Part shown: positions 7,055 through 13,111 of the stretch, in pieces
Layout: each line of letters opens with the position of its first letter
How positions within the stretch are numbered: the stretch's first letter is position 1
Source: JBEVNX01 sp040507895
Lineage (GTDB): Bacteria; Desulfobacterota; Binatia; JACPRU01
DNA length: 15,976 nt
Assembly: GCA_040507895.1 (NCBI GenBank)
Contig: JBEVNX010000104.1
Coordinates: 1-15,976 of the forward strand
Reading direction: 5' to 3'
The notes under the pieces: model-generated
Told to the model about the DNA's origin: nothing
Databases searched by the model: none
The model's input: only the letters and a program-made list of their open reading frames with translations
Program-made: the position numbers and the translations under genes

Positions 7055-8452
7055 ATGAGCACCCAGAAGACCCTCGGAGAGCTGAAGCGTGACGGCATCA
7101 CGGTGCTGTCCGTGCGGGAGGAGCTGCGTAAGAACCTGATTGCGTGCTTGAGTCGCGCCGACCGGATCCTCCCGGGCATCATCGGCTACGACCAGACGGT
7201 AATCCCGGAGCTCGAGAACGCGGTTCTCGCGGGCCATCACATGGTGTTCCTCGGCGAGCGAGGACAGGCGAAGAGCCGCATCATCCGCGGCCTCGTCGAT
7301 CTCCTCGACCCCGAGGTCCCCGTGGTCGAGGGTTGCGAGATCAGTGACAACCCCTATGCCCCGATCTGCAAGCGATGCGTCGCGCTCGCCGCCGAGAAGG
7401 GCGACGGGTTGCCCGTAAGCTGGATGCCGCGCGCGCAGCGCTACGGGGAGAAGCTCGCCACGCCGGACGTCTCGATCGCCGACCTGATCGGTGAGATCGA
7501 CCCCGTGAAGGTCGCCGAAGGGCGCTACCTCGCCGATGAGGAGACGATCCACTACGGCCTCGTGCCGCGGACCAACCGCAGCATCTTCGCCATCAACGAG
7601 CTGCCGGACCTCACCGAGAAGGTGCAGGTCGGCTTGTTCAACTTGATGGAGGAGAAGGACGTTCAGATCAAAGGCTACAAGATCCGGCTGCCGCTCGACT
7701 TGGTGATCGTCGCGAGCGCCAATCCGGAAGATTACACGAGCCGCGGGAGGATCATCACGCCGCTCAAGGACCGGTTCGACGTGCAGATCCGTACCCACTA
7801 TCCGAAGACGCTCGAGGACGAGATCGCGATCATGGAGCAGGAAGTACCCCACCGCGATACCGGCGAGCGTCCCCTGAGGGTGCCGCCCTTCTTGAAGGAG
7901 ATCCTCGCTCAGCTGACGATGGAGGCCCGCGCATCGACTGAGATCAACCAGTCGTCCGGCGTCAGTGTGCGGGTGACGATCAACAACTATGAGAGCATTC
8001 TCTCGAACGCGGAGAAGCGCGCCCTCAGGCTCCGCGAGCCCGAGATCGTGCCCCGGTTGTCCGATCTGCCGAGCCTGTTCGCGTCGACGGCCGGTAAGAT
8101 CGAGATCGAGTACGTCGGCGAGGACGTCAAGGAGGAGGACGTCATCGAGCGACTTCTCAATCGGGCGATCCTCAAGGTGTTCGATACCTACGTGAAGATC
8201 GACGATCTCAAGAGAGTGATCGAATACTTCGAGCAAGGATGGGGCGTCGAGGTGTCGGATTCGATGCCCTCCGAAGACTACCGCGAGGGAATCCGCGCAA
8301 TCCCCGGGTTGCGCGAGGGCATTCTCGGGCTCGGCTCGTTCGAGAGCCCCGGATTGATGGCGTCGGCGGCGGAATTTCTGCTCGAGGGCCTCCACCTGCA
8401 TCAGAAGCTCAACAAGGAGCAGGAAGGTGGCCGCTACGTCTATCGCTCCTAA
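7055..8452 (+). CDS. ChlI/MoxR-like AAA+ ATPase with vWA partner
   Basis: This 465-residue ATPase is related to the magnesium-chelatase ChlI and MoxR branch of AAA+ proteins, which work with a vWA partner to remodel proteins or insert metals. The P-loop is GERGQAKS (67-74), where the usual Gly before the Lys is Ala72. The Walker B strand reads SIFAINELPDL, with Asn181-Glu182 instead of Asp-Glu. Sensor 1 is SANPED (Asn223) and LKDRF supplies the likely arginine finger Arg240. Between Walker A and B sits an insert with Cys94, Cys105 and Cys108, then the ChlI-like DVSIADLIGEIDP. I recall NELPDL as recurrent in this subfamily, so the changes are probably ancestral rather than decay. ATG 7055 is chosen because it lies just after the promoter; frame 6992 would extend into the HIT gene. 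The vWA gene follows after five bases. Substrate unknown. Confidence 0.9.
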   Translation: MSTQKTLGELKRDGITVLSVREELRKNLIACLSRADRILPGIIGYDQTVIPELENAVLAGHHMVFLGERGQAKSRIIRGLVDLLDPEVPVVEGCEISDNPYAPICKRCVALAAEKGDGLPVSWMPRAQRYGEKLATPDVSIADLIGEIDPVKVAEGRYLADEETIHYGLVPRTNRSIFAINELPDLTEKVQVGLFNLMEEKDVQIKGYKIRLPLDLVIVASANPEDYTSRGRIITPLKDRFDVQIRTHYPKTLEDEIAIMEQEVPHRDTGERPLRVPPFLKEILAQLTMEARASTEINQSSGVSVRVTINNYESILSNAEKRALRLREPEIVPRLSDLPSLFASTAGKIEIEYVGEDVKEEDVIERLLNRAILKVFDTYVKIDDLKRVIEYFEQGWGVEVSDSMPSEDYREGIRAIPGLREGILGLGSFESPGLMASAAEFLLEGLHLHQKLNKEQEGGRYVYRS

Positions 8453-8457
8453 GCGGC

Positions 8458-10041
8458 ATGTTCGGTAGCCGCTACACCCGCTGGGACGGCAGCCAGCGGA
8501 TCCAGTTGACGCCGTCTCAGGTTTTCGAAAAGCTCTCCGAATACCTCTCGTTCACCGACGACCTGCAGCAGGCGATGGACTGGCTGCTGCGTCAAGGCAT
8601 GGATTGGGAAGGGTCGCGCGTCGTCGGCCTGGACGATCTCCTGGAGCAGCTGCGCGAAGAGATGCGCAAGCGCTACCGCGAGTTCAACCTCGACCACGCG
8701 CTCGACGACATCCGCCAGAAGCTCGACGATCTGGTCGATCTGGAGCGCTCCGCGCTCGAAGAGGCGGGAGAGGCTGGTCGAGAGAGGCGCCAGTTCCTCG
8801 ACCACTTGCCGCTGCGCTTGAGCCAGGCGATCGAGCAGCTCAAGCGGCACCGCTTCGAGGACGCCGATGCCGAGCGCGACTTTCAGAATCTGCTCGAAGA
8901 GCTCAACAACATTCGCGACCTCGAAGAATTCCGTCGCCGCTACGGGGATCTGTTCCACGGGCAACGCTCGCTCGACTACGAGCAGGCGGTCGAGCTGATG
9001 CGCGAGATGGAGCGCCTGAAGAAGCTCGAGGAGGATCTGTTCTCGGGCAACTTGGGCGGCCTCGACCTCGAAGCGATCCGCGACATGCTCGGCGAGAAAG
9101 CGTGGCAGGATGTGCAGACGCTCCAGCGAATCATGAAGATGGTCGCCGACTCGGGTTACGTGTTGCAGCAAGGCGGGCACCAGAAGCTCACGCCGAAGGG
9201 AGTGCGGAAGATCGGACAGCTCGCGCTGCGCGACATCTACCAGAACCTCTTGCGCGATCGGCTCGGCAATCATTCGGCGGATCGCCGCGGTCCCGCCGAG
9301 ATCCGCCCCGAGGAGACTCGACCGTACGCGTACGGCGAGCCCATGCACATCGATCTCGTAGGTACGTTGAAAAAATCACTGGCGCGCCGTGGCGGAACGC
9401 CGCTGGCTCTCGAGCCGAGCGATTTCGAAGTGTTCCGCACCGATGCGACGACGACGACCTCCACGGTGCTGCTACTCGACATGAGCTGGTCGATGAGCTG
9501 GGAAGGGCGATTCGCCGCGGCTAAGAAGGTCGCGATGGCGCTCGAGAGCCTGCTTCGGGCCAAGTACCCGCGCGACTACTTCGGCATGGTCGGCTTCTTC
9601 ACTCGCGCGGTCGAGCTCAAGCTCAAGGATCTGCCTGAGGCCTCGTGGAACATGGGCGATCCGTTCACCAATCTGCAGGACGGCCTGCGGTTGGCGAGCG
9701 ATCTGCTCGCCAAGCATCCGAGTCGCAACCGCCACATCATCGTCATCACCGATGGCCAGCCGACGGCCTACTTCTCGCGGGGGCGGTTGTATTGCGAGTG
9801 GCCGCTTTCGTTCGGAGGCATCAGCACGCGCGCGGCGGCGGAGACGTTGAAAGAAGTCGAGCGCGCCACGCGTCGGGGCATCGTCATCAACACGTTCATG
9901 CTCGACGATAGCCCGCCGTTGCGAGCCTTCGTGGAGCGCATGACTCGCATCAACAAGGGCCGCGCCCTGTACACTCGCCCGGATCATCTGGGCGAGTACT
10001 TGCTCGTCGACTACCTCGGGCGGCGTCGCAAGAAGATCTGA
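8458..10041 (+). CDS. vWA-domain protein, partner of the AAA+ ATPase
   Basis: A 527-residue protein with a long, charged, mainly helical N-terminal region (about 1-300, with likely coiled coils around 60-100 and 140-195) and a C-terminal von Willebrand factor A domain (about 333-520). The metal-ion-dependent adhesion site is intact: DMSWSMS gives Asp341, Ser343 and Ser345, PFTN gives Thr404 and ITDGQ gives Asp432. There is no signal peptide or membrane segment, so it is cytoplasmic. This design, with a helical front, a C-terminal vWA and an upstream AAA+ gene, matches ViaA, CoxE and BchD/CobT-like partners in principle. ATG 8458 is used; an upstream extension to 8239 overlaps the ATPase gene and lacks conserved character. 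The function is probably to link the ATPase to its client; the client is not known. Confidence 0.9.
   Translation: MFGSRYTRWDGSQRIQLTPSQVFEKLSEYLSFTDDLQQAMDWLLRQGMDWEGSRVVGLDDLLEQLREEMRKRYREFNLDHALDDIRQKLDDLVDLERSALEEAGEAGRERRQFLDHLPLRLSQAIEQLKRHRFEDADAERDFQNLLEELNNIRDLEEFRRRYGDLFHGQRSLDYEQAVELMREMERLKKLEEDLFSGNLGGLDLEAIRDMLGEKAWQDVQTLQRIMKMVADSGYVLQQGGHQKLTPKGVRKIGQLALRDIYQNLLRDRLGNHSADRRGPAEIRPEETRPYAYGEPMHIDLVGTLKKSLARRGGTPLALEPSDFEVFRTDATTTTSTVLLLDMSWSMSWEGRFAAAKKVAMALESLLRAKYPRDYFGMVGFFTRAVELKLKDLPEASWNMGDPFTNLQDGLRLASDLLAKHPSRNRHIIVITDGQPTAYFSRGRLYCEWPLSFGGISTRAAAETLKEVERATRRGIVINTFMLDDSPPLRAFVERMTRINKGRALYTRPDHLGEYLLVDYLGRRRKKI
9973..9997. repeat. Inverted repeat ACTCGCCC-N9-GGGCGAGT
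   Basis: Perfect eight-base arms (9973-9980 and 9990-9997) with a nine-base spacer lie near the end of the vWA gene, about 140 bases before the first hsp20. The nine-base spacing is like CIRCE, but the arm sequence is not CIRCE. Repeats of this size are expected a few times by chance in a GC-rich window. Confidence 0.25.
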
Positions 10042-10083
10042 CCACCGCCTCGGTGCCCCGCGGCCTTGACGGGGCGTCCATCG

Positions 10084-10130
10084 ATCTTACCTTTCCCGTA
10101 GCGATCGTGAGACGACGAAGGAAAGGAGAT
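10084..10130 (+). promoter_or_regulatory. Candidate RNA thermometer hiding the first hsp20 ribosome site
   Basis: CCTTTCC (10090-10096) is complementary to GGAAAGG (10120-10126), and after a two-base bulge ATCT (10084-10087) pairs with AGAT (10127-10130). The paired 3' strand includes the whole Shine-Dalgarno sequence AAAGGAGA (10122-10129), which lies seven bases before ATG 10137. An inner hairpin TCGT-GAG-ACGA (10105-10115) closes the loop. Bulged helices masking the ribosome site are the design of ROSE-type thermometers, which are common before bacterial hsp20 genes. It needs transcription to start before 10084. Pairing is seen; heat control is inferred. Confidence 0.45.
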
Positions 10131-10136
10131 AGTGGT

Positions 10137-10583
10137 ATGGCATTGTTTCGATTCTCTCCCGACCTCGATCCCGTAGAGTCACTGTTGTCACTTCAACGAG
10201 AACTCGCACGGGTTTTCGAGAGTCCGTTCGGCTTCGAGCTGGGCCCGTCGGGCCGCGGGGTCTATCCCGCGATGAACGTGTTCGCGGACAAAAACGGCTA
10301 CGTGCTGCGAATGGAGGTGCCGGGCGTTTCCCCGGAGAGCATCCAAATCGAAACGCACGGCCGAACGCTAACGGTATCCGGAAAGCGGGAAGCGAAGGCG
10401 CCGGAACGCGGCAGCTTCCACCGCAGGGAGCGCGGCGCGGGTGAGTTCTCCCGATCGGTGCAGCTCCCCGCGGATCTCGACCTTTCGCGCGCGGAGGCCA
10501 GCTGCAAACACGGAATTCTCAACGTTCGCATCCCGAAGAAGGAGGAAGCCAAGCCGCGTCAGATCGCCGTTCAGGCGGCCTGA
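10137..10583 (+). CDS. Hsp20 small heat-shock protein 1
   Basis: This 148-residue ATP-independent chaperone should form oligomers that hold unfolding proteins for later refolding. The alpha-crystallin domain spans about 43-140: YPAMNVFADKNGYVLRMEVPGV, then the TLTVSGKRE strand, FSRSVQLPADLDLSRAEASCKHGILNVRIPK. The C-terminal VRIPKK continues into a basic tail; a clear IxI motif after the domain is not obvious. The short N terminus (FRFSPDLDPVESLLSLQREL) is helical. ATG 10137 has a strong ribosome site AAAGGAGA, and in-frame codons upstream to 10053 have no family character. It follows the vWA gene by 95 bases and precedes a second hsp20 by 29, so it is likely in the same transcript or has its own heat-responsive signal. 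Confidence 0.93.
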   Translation: MALFRFSPDLDPVESLLSLQRELARVFESPFGFELGPSGRGVYPAMNVFADKNGYVLRMEVPGVSPESIQIETHGRTLTVSGKREAKAPERGSFHRRERGAGEFSRSVQLPADLDLSRAEASCKHGILNVRIPKKEEAKPRQIAVQAA

Positions 10584-10612
10584 GGCTCTGCGCTCCCGGA
10601 AAGGAGGAAGGC

Positions 10613-11011
10613 ATGGCGGACCAAGAGCTCGCAGTACGGAACAAGCAGGAAGTCAATCGCGAGGAACCGACCCGCCCGGGCCGAGCGTACCAGCCGGACG
10701 TCGACATCTACGAGACCGGCGATGCGTTGTGGCTGTGGGCAGACATGCCGGGTGTCGACGAGAAGAATATCACGGTCGACCTGGCCAACGGCGTGCTCAC
10801 TCTCGAGGGGACGGTCGCGCTGGAGGACTACAAGGAGCTCGCGCCGGTTTATACGGAGTACAACGTAGGCAACTACGTGCGCCGGTTCTCGATCTCGAGT
10901 GACATCGATGTCGACGCCATCAAGGCGCGCATGGCGAACGGCGTCTTGGAGCTCGAGTTGCCCAAGGCCGAGAGGGCGCGACCCCGCAAGATCACCGTCG
11001 CGACGAATTGA
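10613..11011 (+). CDS. Hsp20 small heat-shock protein 2
   Basis: A second alpha-crystallin-domain chaperone of 132 residues. The core runs from about 28 to 125: PDVDIYETGDALWLWADMPGVDEKNITVDL, GVLTLEGTV, then YVRRFSISSDIDVDAIKARMANGVLELELPK. It is clearly diverged from the first copy: it has a short charged N terminus (MADQELAVRNKQEVNREE) and lacks the basic insert, so the pair may co-assemble or serve different clients. Such paired class A and B Hsp20s are common. AAGGAGG at 10601-10607 lies five bases before the ATG; CTCC at 10593-10596 could pair with its GGAG in a four-pair hairpin. The gene ends in front of a terminator. Confidence 0.92.
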   Translation: MADQELAVRNKQEVNREEPTRPGRAYQPDVDIYETGDALWLWADMPGVDEKNITVDLANGVLTLEGTVALEDYKELAPVYTEYNVGNYVRRFSISSDIDVDAIKARMANGVLELELPKAERARPRKITVATN

Positions 11012-11042
11012 GCTGAGCGGAGGAAGATCGAAGCGGAACAAG

Positions 11043-11072
11043 GGGTAGCGGCGAGAGCCGGCTACCCTTTTT
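11043..11072 (+). terminator. Rho-independent terminator after the hsp20 pair
   Basis: GGGTAGC (11043-11049) pairs with GCTACCC (11061-11067); inside, GGC pairs with GCC around a GAGA tetraloop with a single bulged G, and TTTTT follows at 11068-11072. It lies 31 bases after the second hsp20 stop and is the only canonical intrinsic terminator seen. Confidence 0.88.
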
Positions 11073-11108
11073 GTTAGAGCCTCTGGAGGGCTCCCGGGGA
11101 GACGGCGG

Positions 11109-11447
11109 ATGAATTGGACCCTCGTGGGTGGGTTGATCGGTTTGCTCGCCGTCGCGGCGGGAGCGTTCGGGGCGCACGGCCTCAAATCAGTCGTGACGGC
11201 GGCTCGCCTCGAAGCGTTCGAGGTCGCGGTCCGGTATCAGATGTACCATGCCTTGGCTATGGTGCTGGCCGGGTTGCTAGGGGCAACGGGAGCCGCCTGG
11301 TGCTTCCTCGCAGGGACGGTGGTCTTCTCGGGGAGCCTCTATCTTCTCGTGCTGACCGAGCAACGCTGGCTCGGAGCCGTGACGCCATTCGGGGGTGTGC
11401 TGTTCCTGGCGGGATGGCTCCTCCTGGCGCTTCACCCGAGACACTGA
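11109..11447 (+). CDS. DUF423 family small membrane protein
   Basis: A 112-residue integral membrane protein of the DUF423 (YwdK/YgdD-like) family, whose function is unknown. About four hydrophobic segments are visible: roughly residues 3-22, 44-60, 64-81 and 87-107. Family motifs are GAFGAHGLK (18-26), RYQMYHALA, AGTVVFSGSLY and GAVTPFGGVLFLAGW. ATG 11109 has GGGGAG about eight bases upstream. It sits 36 bases behind the terminator and faces the convergent minus-strand cluster, with a 61-base gap that contains only short palindromes such as GCGATC-GG-GATCGC (11466-11479). No obvious promoter is seen, so it may depend on read-through. Confidence 0.9.
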   Translation: MNWTLVGGLIGLLAVAAGAFGAHGLKSVVTAARLEAFEVAVRYQMYHALAMVLAGLLGATGAAWCFLAGTVVFSGSLYLLVLTEQRWLGAVTPFGGVLFLAGWLLLALHPRH

Positions 11448-11508
11448 CGCCCGTCGGCGGACGGAGCGATCGGGATCGCCGCTGTGCTCGCCACCCTCTC
11501 GAAACGCC

Positions 11509-13071
11509 TCACGCCGGGCGTGGCGGAGCCAGCGCAGGATAGAAGGTCACGCAGCGAAACGGCTCCCGGCCGCGGCTCTCCGAAGCGAGGCCGCGCTCCT
11601 CCGCCAGCATGTGCTGCAGCCGCCGCTCGGGTGCGGGACGCGGCGCGAGCACGACGGGGCGGTGCTCGGCGAGCACCGTTTCCGCGGCGTGCTCCGCCTC
11701 GCGGCGTGCCGCTTCGTAGGAATGCCCGACGGCGAACAGCTTCGAGAGCAGCTCCTCGATCTGCGCCTGCGTGTTGCTGTTGATGGCCATGATGGGCACG
11801 CCCCTGCGCTGCGCTTCGCTGAGCTTCGGGGCGGCCTTCCGGAGCTGGCTCCGCAGAGTCAGTACGAGGTCGGCGTCCTTGAGATGGGGCGTGACCGCCG
11901 TCGCGACGCCGAGGGCGCGGACCGCTCGCTCGAGCCGGCTGAAGCTCACGCCGTAGGGAAAAATGCGTCGCGGCGCTTCGCCGTGCGGCTCTTCGCGGCC
12001 GCGCGTGCTCGCTCGGCGCGCCGGCGCTGGTGGGGGGGTGTGGATTTCGACTCCACCGTCCTCACGCCGCTCGCGGATCTCGGGAGGCTCGGGGCGCCCG
12101 GCGAGCAGACCGTCGACCGCCTCGGCGACGTTGTCTCGCACCGCGAAGCGTCGGTGACCCTGGATCTCGATGAGCACGTCGAAGGTCGGCGCCGCCCGCC
12201 GCTCGAGGACGGTCTTCTGCGTGCGGCGGCGGCGCGCCTCGTCGTCGCCGAGCGTGACGGCCTCGACGCCGCCGACGAGGTCCGCGAGCGTCGGGTTCGC
12301 CAACAGGTTCTCGAGGGTGTTGCCGTGCGCGGTGGCGATGAGTTGCACGCCGCGCTCGGCGATCGTGCGAGCGGCGAGCGCTTCGGCATGCGTGCCGATC
12401 TCGTCCACCACGACGACTTCCGGCATGTGGTTCTCGACCGCTTCGATCATGACGGAATGTTGCAGCTCGGAGCTCGGCACCTGAAGACGCCTGGCTCTGC
12501 CGATGGCGGGATGTGGGACGTCGCCATCCCCCGCGATCTCGTTTGAGGTGTCGACGATCACCACGCGCTTACCGAGATCGTCGGCCAGAACGCGGGCGGC
12601 CTCGCGCAGCAAGGTCGTCTTGCCGACTCCGGGGCGCCCGAGCAGCAGCACGCTTTCGGCGCGGGCGAAGAGGTCGCGCACGATGGCGATCGTGCCGCTC
12701 ACGGCGCGTCCGACTCGGCAGGTGAGCCCGACGACGTGACCGCGCCGGTTCCGCAGCGCGGCGATGCGGTGGAGCGTTTCGGCGATCCCGGCGCGATTGT
12801 CGGACCCGAAGCTGCCGATGCGGGCGATGGTGAAATCGATGTCCTCGCGGGAGACCGGCTCCTCGCTGAGAGAGCGCGCGCCGTAGGAGTAGCGTGCCTC
12901 GGGTGTTCGGCCGAGATCGAGGATGATCTCGAGGAGTGACGTCGCGTCTCCGCTTTCGAGCGACTCGCGGTACCGTTGCGGGAGCACGGCGAAGAGGAGC
13001 CTGAGGTCGTCGACCTCGATGTGCGCCGCCTCTCCCGCTCCCGATTCTATGGCGGTCAGCGCCACGCCCAT
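11509..13071 (-). CDS. Ycf45-like protein: SpoIIIAA-type ATPase with R3H domain
   Basis: This 520-residue protein has three visible parts. The N-terminal and middle region resembles SpoIIIAA and secretion-type ATPases: LLGRPGVGKTTLLRE (Walker A at about 145-152), IVDTSNEIAGDGD, Walker B VVVVDEIGT (Asp223, Glu224) and IATAHGNTLENL. A low-complexity Pro/Arg/Glu linker (about 325-368) follows. The C-terminal half has the IFPYGVSFSRLERAV module and an R3H domain with RRLQH (about 483-487) and ASESRGREPFR, which should bind single-stranded nucleic acid. This architecture is that of Ycf45 of cyanobacteria and plastids. Function is not established; a role in nucleic-acid or protein handling at the membrane is conjecture. 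ATG 13071 is the chosen start; no clear ribosome site. It lies 40 bases after the RND gene on the same strand, so it is probably co-transcribed. Confidence 0.85.
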   Translation of the reverse strand: MGVALTAIESGAGEAAHIEVDDLRLLFAVLPQRYRESLESGDATSLLEIILDLGRTPEARYSYGARSLSEEPVSREDIDFTIARIGSFGSDNRAGIAETLHRIAALRNRRGHVVGLTCRVGRAVSGTIAIVRDLFARAESVLLLGRPGVGKTTLLREAARVLADDLGKRVVIVDTSNEIAGDGDVPHPAIGRARRLQVPSSELQHSVMIEAVENHMPEVVVVDEIGTHAEALAARTIAERGVQLIATAHGNTLENLLANPTLADLVGGVEAVTLGDDEARRRRTQKTVLERRAAPTFDVLIEIQGHRRFAVRDNVAEAVDGLLAGRPEPPEIRERREDGGVEIHTPPPAPARRASTRGREEPHGEAPRRIFPYGVSFSRLERAVRALGVATAVTPHLKDADLVLTLRSQLRKAAPKLSEAQRRGVPIMAINSNTQAQIEELLSKLFAVGHSYEAARREAEHAAETVLAEHRPVVLAPRPAPERRLQHMLAEERGLASESRGREPFRCVTFYPALAPPRPA

Positions 13072-13111
13072 ATGCTAGCGGCTGGGCGCCGCGATGGGAA
13101 CGTGTCGCTCG

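Noticed and set aside
8239..8457. N-terminal extension of the vWA protein
   Set aside because: It would overlap the end of the ATPase gene by more than 200 bases; ATG 8458, five bases after the ATPase stop, gives a natural start.
9973..9997. CIRCE heat-shock operator
   Set aside because: The inverted repeat has the nine-base CIRCE spacing but the arms are ACTCGCCC/GGGCGAGT, not TTAGCACTC/GAGTGCTAA, and it lies within the vWA coding region.
10066..10094. Promoter for hsp20 from TTGACG at 10066
   Set aside because: The -35 is good but no acceptable -10 is found at 15-18 bases, and no sigma-32-type CCCCAT box or CIRCE element is present.
11466..11479. Bidirectional terminator between DUF423 and the Ycf45-like gene
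   Set aside because: GCGATC-GG-GATCGC is a perfect palindrome but short, with too small a loop and no T run on either strand.
11395..12546. 383-codon open frame on the plus strand running from DUF423 into the Ycf45-like gene
   Set aside because: It begins inside DUF423 in another frame and is antisense to a gene with clear Walker motifs.
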